NCBI RefSeq assembly: GCF_028618695.1
Contig: NZ_JAQIVI010000365.1
Span: 1-23,749, forward strand
DNA: 23,749 nucleotides
Origin: Natrinema soli
GTDB lineage: Archaea > Halobacteriota > Halobacteria > Halobacteriales > Natrialbaceae
Direction: 5' to 3'
Part shown: piece by piece, positions 1 to 7,155 of the stretch
Layout of the letters: each line of letters opens with the position of its first letter
Numbering within the stretch: the stretch's first letter is position 1
The notes under the pieces: generated by a model
The model's input: only the letters and a program-made list of their open reading frames with translations
Database searches by the model: none
Told to the model about the DNA's origin: nothing
Translations under genes and position numbers: made by a program

Positions 1-1
1 T

Positions 2-157
2 CCCCGCGATGCGGACCACGACCAGCTTCGGGCGCACTACGACGTCGGGACCGTCGTCGGCGTCGCCATGCTCGTCAGCCACTACGTCGCGACGGCGCGA
101 ACGCTGGACGCCGTCGACGTCGAGCCCGAAACGGAGTTCGTCGGCTGGACGCCGTAG
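2..157 (+). CDS. Carboxymuconolactone decarboxylase-like protein, C-terminal fragment
   Basis: Only the last 51 codons are inside the window; the reading frame is open from base 2 to the TAG at 155-157. The fragment contains DQLRAHYDVGTVVGVAMLVS followed by HYVATARTLDAVDVEPETEF and ends in VGWTP. This resembles the final helices of haloarchaeal AhpD/carboxymuconolactone-decarboxylase-fold proteins, which typically end with a 'L-D-A-L-x-V-E-x-E-x-E-F-V-G-W' tail. The catalytic Cys-x-x-Cys or His region of the family lies upstream and cannot be seen, so neither peroxidase nor decarboxylase activity can be judged. The assignment rests on recall of the C-terminal pattern alone. Confidence 0.65.
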   Translation, partial: PRDADHDQLRAHYDVGTVVGVAMLVSHYVATARTLDAVDVEPETEFVGWTP

Positions 158-316
158 GCCGCGTTCACCTCACGCCTCGAGGTGGCCCGGATATCGTCGG
201 CCATCGGCTCGAGGTCGGCGAAGCCGAACCCCGCTCCGTTCGCGTCGGGGAGCGACAGTGGACGAACCACAAAGCGTATTTCACTGCTCCCGAACACCCG
301 AGCAACGGTGACTCGA

Positions 317-664
317 ATGGAACTTGATTCCGACGAATCGAACCGCGACGTCGCTGAATCCGGCCGGGACGACCGACCGCTACTCGAGTCACGACGCCGC
401 CGATTGATCGCGTACTGCCGGCACAATGGGGAACGGATCTGTCGCGATACGGCCGTACTCGTGGCCTGGGCGCTCGTGATGACGACCTGGATACAGGGGT
501 TCGGCCTGCCGCGCTGGCTGTGTTACGTCGTTACCTTCGTGGGTGTCGTCGGCTACACGCAGGCGACGACCTCGTGGACGCGTCCGTACGTGAGCCCCGA
601 CGATTTCGGGGGGCAGTCCGCGGACGGGCGACCACTACAAGAACCGGAGCAGCGGCACGAGTAA
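317..664 (+). CDS. Small two-helix membrane protein of unknown function
   Basis: About 115 residues. The open frame extends upstream to base 182, but the ATG at 317 is the better start. Upstream codons encode Ser/Arg/Pro-rich sequence that looks non-coding, whereas from 317 the protein is acidic and haloarchaea-like (MELDSDESNRDVAESGRDDR). Residues about 45-64 (TAVLVAWALVMTTWIQGFGL) and about 66-85 (RWLCYVVTFVGVVGYTQATT) form two closely spaced hydrophobic segments joined by a short turn with a 'LPRW' motif. The tail is polar. It converges with the minus-strand gene whose stop lies at 635-637, so the two genes overlap tail-to-tail by 30 bases. I do not recognise a characterised family. Confidence 0.75.
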   Translation: MELDSDESNRDVAESGRDDRPLLESRRRRLIAYCRHNGERICRDTAVLVAWALVMTTWIQGFGLPRWLCYVVTFVGVVGYTQATTSWTRPYVSPDDFGGQSADGRPLQEPEQRHE

Positions 665-1858
665 CGTGACGCCCCAGAGGAGCGCCCCCATTCGAACGAA
701 GCCGTGATCCTCTGGATCGATTCGTTCCGCGTGCGATGCGCCGACGGCGATGAAGCCGAGCGCGATCGCCGTCGAGAACCGGTGGACGAAGACGGTGACC
801 GGCAATCGAGTCACGCCCAGGGCGGTGTAATCGAGCAGGATCGCCGTCGCGAAGCCGACCGACCCGGCGGCGAAGGCCGTCGGCCGATCGAGCGGCCGGG
901 CGAAGTAGTACGTACAGACCGGTAATCCGACGACGAGCAGCGGGTAGAACGCGCCCGCGACGAACCGCGGATCGAGATCGCCGAGCCGAGCCTCGACGGC
1001 GATCGCGCCGAACCGGACGAAGAGATAGAGCCCGATCAGCGTGCCGGCCAGCACGAACGCGTGTCGAACGCGCGCGGAAACCAGCGCTCGAGGTGCGGTC
1101 CGCGACGTAACGTGACCCACGAGCATCGCGCCCGAAAGGAGCCCGATCAGCGCGAGGTGAACCGGTGGGCCGCCTTCGTCACCGTCGTCGGTGTTCAGAT
1201 CGATGATCGTCACCCAGCCGTCGGAATCGAAGCCGCGGCCGTTTCCGAGGTGGTCGCGCGAGACGCTCGAGACGTATCGGCGGTCCATGAACTCGCGTTC
1301 GACGTATCGCTGCGAGTCCTCGGCGCTGGTGACCGTGTGACTGAGCCGAAACCAGTCCCAGTGTTCTCGGTGGGCCTGCATCGCCGTCCACTCGTCGCCG
1401 CTGTCGGGGGACGCGTAGGCCCGAATGTGGTGGCGCGAGCCGAGATACTCGCCGTCGTGTACCTGGTAGCTCTCGTCGAGCCACGTCCCGCCGGTCGGAT
1501 CGTCGTCGGAGGAGACGTAGACGTACCGCGTCGAGCCGTCGGCGCTCCCCCAGGCCGTCTCCGTCCCGACGACGTCCTCGGCCGCCGTGGCGCTGACGTC
1601 TTCCTGTTCGGGTGCGGTTTCGTTCCAGCCGCCACGGCTTCGCTCTTCTAAATGCCGACGCGTCTCCGCCGGATCGCCGGCGACCACCACGTTGATCGCG
1701 AGTGTCCGCTCCTCGAACGTCGTCGCGCTGCTCGTGTACGGCCACAGCGAGGAATCCTCGTCCACCGTCACCAACTGCTCCTGTCGGTCGACTGCGGTGT
1801 CGCTCGAGGAGGAGGTCGCGGCCGATCCGAAGACCAGTACGACGAGGACGAGAGCCAA
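635..1858 (-). CDS. Exported/membrane protein of unknown function with six C-terminal helices
   Basis: The first conventional start codon in this frame is TTG at 1858, giving 407 residues. That start cuts into the hydrophobic signal segment (RRTLIALGALALVLVVLVFG). A perfect Shine-Dalgarno (GGAGGTGA, 1905-1898) sits six bases before an in-frame ATC at 1891-1889, which probably marks the real initiation point. The in-frame TGA at 1900-1898 excludes anything further upstream. After the signal segment come about 200 polar, acidic residues, presumably outside the cell. About six transmembrane segments follow from roughly residue 230 (starting VHLALIGLLSGAMLVGHV) to the C terminus (ALLWGVTLLVPLLRFL). 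No enzymatic motif was recognised. A TATA-like box lies at 1989-1996. The coding call is secure; the start is not. Confidence 0.8.
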   Translation of the reverse strand: MALVLVVLVFGSAATSSSSDTAVDRQEQLVTVDEDSSLWPYTSSATTFEERTLAINVVVAGDPAETRRHLEERSRGGWNETAPEQEDVSATAAEDVVGTETAWGSADGSTRYVYVSSDDDPTGGTWLDESYQVHDGEYLGSRHHIRAYASPDSGDEWTAMQAHREHWDWFRLSHTVTSAEDSQRYVEREFMDRRYVSSVSRDHLGNGRGFDSDGWVTIIDLNTDDGDEGGPPVHLALIGLLSGAMLVGHVTSRTAPRALVSARVRHAFVLAGTLIGLYLFVRFGAIAVEARLGDLDPRFVAGAFYPLLVVGLPVCTYYFARPLDRPTAFAAGSVGFATAILLDYTALGVTRLPVTVFVHRFSTAIALGFIAVGASHAERIDPEDHGFVRMGALLWGVTLLVPLLRFL

Positions 1859-1897
1859 CGCCCCCAGCGCGATCAGCGTCCGTCGATCGATGGTCGG

Positions 1898-1905
1898 TCA
1901 CCTCC
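1898..1905 (-). promoter_or_regulatory. Perfect Shine-Dalgarno (GGAGGTGA) in front of an ATC
   Basis: Read on the minus strand, GGAGGTGA is an exact eight-base complement of the haloarchaeal 16S rRNA 3' tail (ATCACCTCC). Six bases (CCGACC) separate it from ATC GAT CGA CGG, in frame with the downstream membrane protein. The spacing is what one expects before a start codon, so the site decides that translation was meant to begin at 1891 rather than at the TTG at 1858. Confidence 0.7.
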
Positions 1906-1988
1906 GTCGGTACGTGTTCGAGTTGACATCGTAGCGAGCGACGGGTCCGGTCCCGTCCGTTGCGTTACGTGCCACCCTGTCCGTTTCA

Positions 1989-1996
1989 CATATAGG
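1989..1996 (-). promoter_or_regulatory. TATA-like box for the minus-strand membrane protein
   Basis: On the minus strand the sequence is CCTATATG, preceded by a purine-rich BRE-like stretch (ACGAGAAGA). Initiation about 27 bases downstream would start the RNA near 1965 and give a leader of about 75 bases. That fits a leadered transcript carrying the strong Shine-Dalgarno at 1905-1898. The rest of the 395-base interval 1892-2286 shows no convincing gene. Confidence 0.4.
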
Positions 1997-2286
1997 TCTT
2001 CTCGTCCGCCCCGTCAGTGGCGCTATCGGTGAAATTCACGGTTTCCGACCGATAGACAGAACCGAACGAAGTCACCGTGTGGTGTGCGGCCGCTGTTGTC
2101 CGCTCCGATGGCGGCTGTCGTTCGACAGGCGACGGTTACTGTCCGCTCAGGGGTCACATGGTTGACGAACTGCGTATACTCCGAGCGGTACCGGGGAGGG
2201 GAGGTCTCCCGAAAACGAACCGTGAGAAACCGAGTGACTGGTCGAGACCGAACGAACTGGCCGAAACCGAGCTGGAGTCGACCGCT

Positions 2287-3384
2287 TCAGCTCCGCTCTT
2301 CCCCGGAGAATCGCCACGAACTCTCGACGTCCGTCGCGGCCTCGTCCTTCGAGAGCGGGATGTTGTGGTAGAGCTGCTCGAGGTGATCCATCGTGTACTC
2401 GACCGCGTAGCGTTCGACGCCCGCTCTGGTCTCGCGGTCGGTCGCCAGACAGGTCTCGATGGCGTCGACCATCGACTCGAGGTCGCCGTATTCGAACCGC
2501 TCGCCGTTATCGGAACCGATCGTGTGGTCGAACGGCGGGACGTCGGCGGCGGCGACGGGCGTTCCGCAGGCGTTGGCCTCGAGCGTCGAGAGACCGAGCG
2601 TGTCCGCGGTCGAGGCGGTGAGGAAGGTATCGATCGAGGAGTAGAAGGCGGGCAACTCCTCGCGGGGGAGGAACCCACGGATCTCGACGTTCTCCGGGGC
2701 GTCGCGCTCGAGGCAGTCGCGGTAGGGGCCCTCACCGACGATGACGAAGTCGTACTCCGGTCGCTCCTCGGCGGCACGCAGGATCTCGCTGACGTTCTTC
2801 TCCATGCTGAGCCGGCCGCTGTAGCCGATCACCGTTCGGTCGGGGTACCACTCTTCCGCGGTCGGCTGGAAGAAGTCCATGTCGATCCCCACGGGGAGCT
2901 GGACGTGTTCGACGTTTCGATCGATCCGTTCGGTCGAAGCGGTTACCACGTCGAAGCTCTCGAGGAACGCGTTCTCGACGGGAACGTACAGTCTCGAGAG
3001 CAATCCAGCGATCGACTCGAATTTGACGTTCTGGTGGAAGTACTCCTCGAGCGGGGTGTGGTGCGTGTAGATCGTCGGGAGGTCGTGTTTCCAGGCGTAG
3101 TACCGTCCGAGGACGCCGATCGGTGCGGGGCCGTGGCAGTGAACGACGTCGAGTTCGGGGAGCGTCGACGGCCGCCGGGTAAGCGGGATTCGATAGCCGG
3201 CGTAAAACGGGTTCGGCAACGATTTGACCGGGACCTCGCGGTCGCCGGGCTCGTAATCGCCGTCCGGATAGACGACGTACACCTCGTGGCCCTTTCGTTC
3301 TAACTCCTCGCGCCAGAGCTTGATCGTGTACGTTACGCCATCGATCTCGGGGAAATAACTGTCCGTGAAGAATCCGATTTTCAT
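2287..3384 (-). CDS. GT4-family glycosyltransferase
   Basis: 365 residues, the usual size for a GT-B fold GT4 enzyme. These enzymes move a sugar from a nucleotide-sugar donor to a lipid or glycan acceptor on the cytoplasmic side of the membrane. The N terminus (MKIGFFTDSYFPEIDGVTYT) is the typical GT4 opening with its glycine-containing acceptor loop. VVHCHGPAPIG (about 80-90) and YTHHTPLEEY (about 106-115) match the family. The donor domain shows IGYSGRLSMEKN (about 186-197), VGEGPYR (216-222) and the retaining E-x7-E region at 261-269. There the first acidic residue is Asp261 rather than Glu and the second is Glu269 (DTLGLSTLEANACGTPV). The ATG follows directly on the stop of the upstream glycosyltransferase (TGAATG), so the two are certainly cotranscribed and probably translationally coupled. 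Acceptor and sugar cannot be deduced. Confidence 0.93.
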   Translation of the reverse strand: MKIGFFTDSYFPEIDGVTYTIKLWREELERKGHEVYVVYPDGDYEPGDREVPVKSLPNPFYAGYRIPLTRRPSTLPELDVVHCHGPAPIGVLGRYYAWKHDLPTIYTHHTPLEEYFHQNVKFESIAGLLSRLYVPVENAFLESFDVVTASTERIDRNVEHVQLPVGIDMDFFQPTAEEWYPDRTVIGYSGRLSMEKNVSEILRAAEERPEYDFVIVGEGPYRDCLERDAPENVEIRGFLPREELPAFYSSIDTFLTASTADTLGLSTLEANACGTPVAAADVPPFDHTIGSDNGERFEYGDLESMVDAIETCLATDRETRAGVERYAVEYTMDHLEQLYHNIPLSKDEAATDVESSWRFSGEERS

Positions 3385-4368
3385 TCAGGCCACCTCCTGG
3401 TACAGCGACTGGTATTGCGTCGCGAGCGTCTCGAGCGAGAACTCCTCGCTCCGTCTGGCCGCGTTCGATCCGAGCCGATCCCGGAGTTCGGCGTCTGTGA
3501 GCCGCTCGAGGGCCGCCTCAAATGCGTCTACGTCCGCCCCCGAGACCTTCAAGCAGTCCTCGCCGTCCGCGAGCCACGAGAACGTCTCGATGTCGCGCAC
3601 GAGCACCGGTTTCCCGGCGGCCATCGCCTCGAGCAATGCGATCCCCTCGTTTTCTTCGTGCGTGGGGAAACAGAAAATGTCGCCCGCTGCGAACGCGCCG
3701 CGGATGTCGTCGACGTAGCCGGTGAACGTACAGTTCGCCGGGGACTCCTCGATCAACCGCGTCGTCTCCCGCCCCTTCAGGGAGCGGTCCAGCGGGCCGA
3801 ACCACGCGAAATCCAGTTCGGGCAGCCGGCGGGCCAGTTCGACGAACGTCTCGAGGCCCTTGCGCTTGATGACATGGCCGACGAGGAAGACGGTCGGCGA
3901 TTCGAGGTCGTATCGGTCCCGGTACTCGGCCTCGAGCGATTCGAACCCCGCGAGTTTCTCGCGGTCGACGCCGTTCGAGATGACCGTCGCCGGCGCGTCG
4001 GTGTACGTCTCGAGCAGCCGCCGGTTGTACTCCGACGGACAGACGAGTGCGTCGGCCAGTCCGTAGGCCCACCTGAGGTACGGTTTGAGCGGCTTGGCGA
4101 GCGCGTTCGTGAATCGAAAGCTCTCCCCGAAGTCCTCGGCGGTCACGTGCGTGTGCGCGATAACTGGGACGTTTCGTCGCCGCGCTCGCGTCGCGTACCA
4201 GACCGAGCGCGGTCCCATGAGGTTGCAGTGAAAGACGTCGGCCTCGAGCGTCGGCTCGGTCGTGTACGTGACGTCCAGTCGGTCCAGCATCTTCCGCTGG
4301 TGGACGACGGACTCGCGAATGCCGCCGGTGACGTGCGTTTCGAGTTCGAAGTAGTGGCTGATCTTCAT
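3385..4368 (-). CDS. GT4-family glycosyltransferase
   Basis: 327 residues. N-terminal features are MKISHYFELETHVTGGIRES, with the GG loop of GT4 enzymes, and HCNLMGPRSVWYATRARR. The donor half has VISNGVDREKL (about 129-139), FLVGHVIKRKGLETFVELAR (161-180) and a full E-x7-E motif (Glu239 to Glu247, ENEGIALLEAMAAGKPV). The enzyme should therefore be a retaining GT4 transferase acting on a lipid-linked or surface glycan. It lies 96 bases downstream of the alkaline-phosphatase-fold gene on the same strand and abuts the next glycosyltransferase without a gap, as expected for sequential sugar addition in one pathway. GGGGAG about six bases before the ATG may be a Shine-Dalgarno. Substrates are unknown. 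Confidence 0.93.
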   Translation of the reverse strand: MKISHYFELETHVTGGIRESVVHQRKMLDRLDVTYTTEPTLEADVFHCNLMGPRSVWYATRARRRNVPVIAHTHVTAEDFGESFRFTNALAKPLKPYLRWAYGLADALVCPSEYNRRLLETYTDAPATVISNGVDREKLAGFESLEAEYRDRYDLESPTVFLVGHVIKRKGLETFVELARRLPELDFAWFGPLDRSLKGRETTRLIEESPANCTFTGYVDDIRGAFAAGDIFCFPTHEENEGIALLEAMAAGKPVLVRDIETFSWLADGEDCLKVSGADVDAFEAALERLTDAELRDRLGSNAARRSEEFSLETLATQYQSLYQEVA

Positions 4369-4464
4369 ACCGGACTCCCCTTGATCGGTGCGGTTACAGT
4401 CGTCCCCTGGAGACCGTCGCCGCGAACCGGCGAGCGGTGTCGTCGTCGCCGTCCGAGCGCGGCG

Positions 4465-5325
4465 TTACGCGACTTCGAGCCACGGCACCTCCATGAGCGC
4501 CGGGATGTGCGTCTCGATGTGGTGTTCCCAGACGCCCTCTTCGCCGAAGGCTTCCCCGTGGTCCGCGGTCACGACGACGGTGCCGTCCAGTTCCGAGGCC
4601 ACGTCGGCGACGGACTCGAGGGCGATTCGCAGGTTCTCCTCGTAGAGTTCCATGGCGGCCTCCCGAGTGCCGTTCCTGACGAGGTCGGCGGGGTCGAGTT
4701 CGAGCCAGAGGCCCGCCTTCTGGGCGAGTTCGCTGCCCTCGAGTGTGTTCTCCACCTTCGGGCGGATCGTATCGCCGAGCGACGAGAGAGCACCGCCACC
4801 GCCGTCGGGTTCCATTTCGGCTTCCTCCTGCTTCCGGATCCCCTTCTGGATCTGTTTGAGCTTCTGGCCCTTCCCGCGGGAGAGGTAGGGTGCGTGTGGC
4901 TGCATGTAGTGGAGTACCGTCCGATCCGCCGTCTCGACCGCGTCCCGATTTTCGTGGTACGCCTCCGCCAGACTGTCCGGGGGGACCGTCCCGAGGGCGT
5001 CGTCCCAGCCGGACTTCCACACGTCGAAGACGTCGCTGATGTGCTCCGAGGCGGACCACTCGTAGTCGCAACTGGCCCCCCACTTCAGTTCGTTCAGCGG
5101 AATCCCCAGGTCGTTAATGAAGGGATTACCCGAGAAGTACGCGATATCGTGTTCGTCGGTAAATGTTCGATAGGCCCACTCCGGAGTCGATGAACCGGTG
5201 CTCCAGCGCTTCTCCAACGTTCCGTCGAGGTACTCGTCGTATACGTCGCTGAACACGTCGTACCGGCACGCATCCAGCACCAGACAGTAATCCCAGTCCG
5301 ACTCGAGGAAGTGCTGGTCCTGCAT
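4465..5325 (-). CDS. Small alkaline-phosphatase/sulfatase-superfamily protein
   Basis: 286 residues. The N terminus has the metal-binding strand WDYCLVLDACRYDVF (Asp18, Asp23). The C-terminal part has VVVTADHGEAFGEEGVWEHH (Asp255-His256) and a later ETHIP (His273), which together form the two-metal site of the alkaline-phosphatase superfamily. The Cys-x-Pro-x-Arg formylglycine motif of true sulfatases is missing; the equivalent place seems to be GSSTPEW (Ser46-Thr47). A phosphatase, phosphodiesterase or phospho-group transferase activity is therefore as likely as sulfatase. No signal peptide is visible, so the domain appears cytoplasmic. The protein lies between a larger relative upstream and two glycosyltransferases downstream, which suggests a role in making or modifying a surface glycan. 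A TATA-like stretch about 33 bases upstream suggests its own leaderless promoter. Confidence 0.85.
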   Translation of the reverse strand: MQDQHFLESDWDYCLVLDACRYDVFSDVYDEYLDGTLEKRWSTGSSTPEWAYRTFTDEHDIAYFSGNPFINDLGIPLNELKWGASCDYEWSASEHISDVFDVWKSGWDDALGTVPPDSLAEAYHENRDAVETADRTVLHYMQPHAPYLSRGKGQKLKQIQKGIRKQEEAEMEPDGGGGALSSLGDTIRPKVENTLEGSELAQKAGLWLELDPADLVRNGTREAAMELYEENLRIALESVADVASELDGTVVVTADHGEAFGEEGVWEHHIETHIPALMEVPWLEVA

Positions 5326-5355
5326 TAGTTGCCGCTACCTTTCGAGTCGACCTAC

Positions 5356-5366
5356 GTATTCTTATT
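5356..5366 (-). promoter_or_regulatory. TATA-like element upstream of the small phosphatase-fold gene
   Basis: On the minus strand this reads AATAAGAATAC, an AT-rich island in GC-rich DNA, centred 31-36 bases before the ATG at 5325. A start site at or just before the ATG would give an almost leaderless mRNA. It would also let the downstream glycosyltransferases be expressed separately from the large sulfatase-fold gene. Confidence 0.4.
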
Positions 5367-5450
5367 GGTTCCCGGAAAGTCAGGGCGAGCGGCAATGTTT
5401 TGCCGATCCGACACTGCGCCGCCGGACAGTTTCGGTACCAGACCGACGTC

Positions 5451-7031
5451 TCACTCGAGATAGCCGAGCTCCCGCAGCCGATCGCGGGTCTCCTCGTCGG
5501 CTTCCTCGAGGGCGTCCGCCGCGTCGTCGGTCTCCGTCGGGTCGTCCCACGCGCCGCCGACCCCTTCCTCGAAGCGAGCCAGCGCCCGTTCGGTCGCAGC
5601 GACGATATCGTCGTCGGCCGGATCGACCGACGTTCGCTCCGCAGGGTCCTCGTCGAGCCGGTACCCCTCGTCGGGGATGCGGTCCGCGCGGACGTACTTC
5701 GCGTCCGTGCTCCGGGCGGCGCGCAACCGCGAGTAGGCGCGGTGATCGTCGGGCAGGTCGATGCCGGCACCGTTCGCTTTCTCCTCTAAGTGATGCAGTT
5801 CGATGACCGGCTGGGCGTACTCGACGAACGCGTAGTCGTCCCCCTCACCCTCGAGGACGGCACGCTGGCCGGCGTCGAGATCCGCAGCTCCTTCGAACGC
5901 GCGATACTCGCTCGAGAGCAACGAGCGCGTCGAGTCTCGAGCGACGACGCGGTCGGAGTCGCCGTCGCCGTCCGTCCGGCCGATTGCGTCGGGATCGACG
6001 TCCAGCACGTCGAGCACCGTGTGATAGCAGTCGAGCAACTCGACGAGGTCGTCGCGGCGATCGGCCTCGAGGTCGGGATGTTTGACCAGCAGCGGGACGT
6101 TGATGAGCTGATCGTAGAGGGCGAACTCGTGGCCGTAGAGGTCGTGTTCGCCGTGGAGTTCGCCGTGGTCGGCCGCAACGACGACGGTCGTTTCCTCCCA
6201 CTGGTCGGTCGCGCGCAGCCAGTCGAACAGGCGGCCGAGTTCGGCGTCCATGTGGGCGATCTCGGCGTCGTACAGCCCGCGAATGTCGTCCCACTCGTCG
6301 TCGTCAATCTCCCGCGCGCCGGAATTGTACTCCTTGGAGTTCTGGCAGACGTCGTCGGGATCGACGCCGGGTGCGAACTCCTCGCGGAACTCATCGGGCG
6401 GGTAGTACGGCAGGTGGGCGTCCATCAGATTGACGAAGGAGAACCAGCCGTCGTCGCTCTCGCTGTCGTCGATGAAGGATCTGGTCCGATCGATCACCGA
6501 CGGCGTCTTCGAGTCCGCCCCCTCGCCGCTGGCGAGTTTCGAGTGGGCCATCGCGCCGACGTGGACGAGTTTCGACGCCAGATCGCGGAGGTAGTCGTTG
6601 TCGTTGACGGTCTGCCATACGCTGGCCAGCGGCCCCGAGAGCACGTCGCCGGGGAGAACCTCGAAGAACGAGTCCTGATCGTCGAACCCGTCGGTGAGGC
6701 CGGTGTAGGGGGTGATCCAGGCGTTGGAGGAGTAACAGGCCGTGTCGTAGCCGGCCGCCGACAGGGTCGACGCGAGGGTCGTCTCGTCGTCGAGGTACGG
6801 ACTCCCCTGGTCGGCCCCGTGCTGGCTCGGATACCGGCCGGTAAACAGCGAGGCGTGAACCGGAAGCGTCCACGGTGCGGGCGCGACCGCCGAGTCGAAG
6901 ACGGTTGCCTCCTCGGCGAACCGCGACAACTCGGGCGTCGTCTCCCGCTCGTACCCGTATGGCTCGAGACGATCCTTCCGGACCGTATCCAGAACGACGA
7001 AGAGGACGTTCGATTGCGGTGTCCTGTCCAT
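5451..7031 (-). CDS. Sulfatase-fold hydrolase/transferase with a threonine at the nucleophile site
   Basis: 526 residues from the ATG at 7031. A TTG nine codons earlier is open but lies within the promoter, so it is rejected. NVLFVVLDTVRKDRLEPYGY (8-27) supplies the first metal aspartates. APWTLPVHASLFTGRYPSQH (52-71) aligns with the sulfatase signature C-T-P-S-R-A-S-L-L-T-G, with Thr55 where the modified Cys/Ser should be and His59 in place of Arg. MDAHLPYYPP (about 203-212) and VVVAADHGELHGEHDLYGHE (about 283-302; Asp288-His289) complete the metal site. The Thr nucleophile recalls LtaS/phosphoethanolamine-transferase-type members, although no transmembrane helices are present. It is first in the operon with a second family member and two glycosyltransferases. 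The most likely role is hydrolysis or transfer of sulfate or phosphate on glycans. Confidence 0.9.
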   Translation of the reverse strand: MDRTPQSNVLFVVLDTVRKDRLEPYGYERETTPELSRFAEEATVFDSAVAPAPWTLPVHASLFTGRYPSQHGADQGSPYLDDETTLASTLSAAGYDTACYSSNAWITPYTGLTDGFDDQDSFFEVLPGDVLSGPLASVWQTVNDNDYLRDLASKLVHVGAMAHSKLASGEGADSKTPSVIDRTRSFIDDSESDDGWFSFVNLMDAHLPYYPPDEFREEFAPGVDPDDVCQNSKEYNSGAREIDDDEWDDIRGLYDAEIAHMDAELGRLFDWLRATDQWEETTVVVAADHGELHGEHDLYGHEFALYDQLINVPLLVKHPDLEADRRDDLVELLDCYHTVLDVLDVDPDAIGRTDGDGDSDRVVARDSTRSLLSSEYRAFEGAADLDAGQRAVLEGEGDDYAFVEYAQPVIELHHLEEKANGAGIDLPDDHRAYSRLRAARSTDAKYVRADRIPDEGYRLDEDPAERTSVDPADDDIVAATERALARFEEGVGGAWDDPTETDDAADALEEADEETRDRLRELGYLE

Positions 7032-7056
7032 TACTGGCCACACGTTCCCCCATGCC

Positions 7057-7064
7057 AATAAAAC
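7057..7064 (-). promoter_or_regulatory. TATA box of the sulfatase/glycosyltransferase operon
   Basis: GTTTTATT on the minus strand is centred 29 bases before the ATG at 7031. This is the normal distance for a haloarchaeal leaderless transcript. It also argues against the TTG start at 7058, which lies inside the box. Confidence 0.6.
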
Positions 7065-7155
7065 GATTGAAGGGACGGACGGCCACCCGACACGGCCGCG
7101 TTCTCCGGTCGGCGATGATCAGATGTTTCAAGGTAACTGACGATTCATACCAGCC

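Noticed and set aside
2036..2286. Possible small genes upstream of the glycosyltransferase operon end
   Set aside because: Short frames here lack protein-like composition and no TATA or Shine-Dalgarno is placed usefully; I see nothing supportable.
3415..5193. 592-codon open frame on the plus strand
   Set aside because: It is antisense to two well-supported glycosyltransferases and a phosphatase-fold gene. Its Arg/Val/Glu-rich translation has no motifs and is the usual shadow of high-GC codon use.
5790..7061. 423-codon plus-strand frame opposite the large sulfatase-fold gene
   Set aside because: The opposite strand carries conserved metal-site motifs along its whole length; this frame has none.
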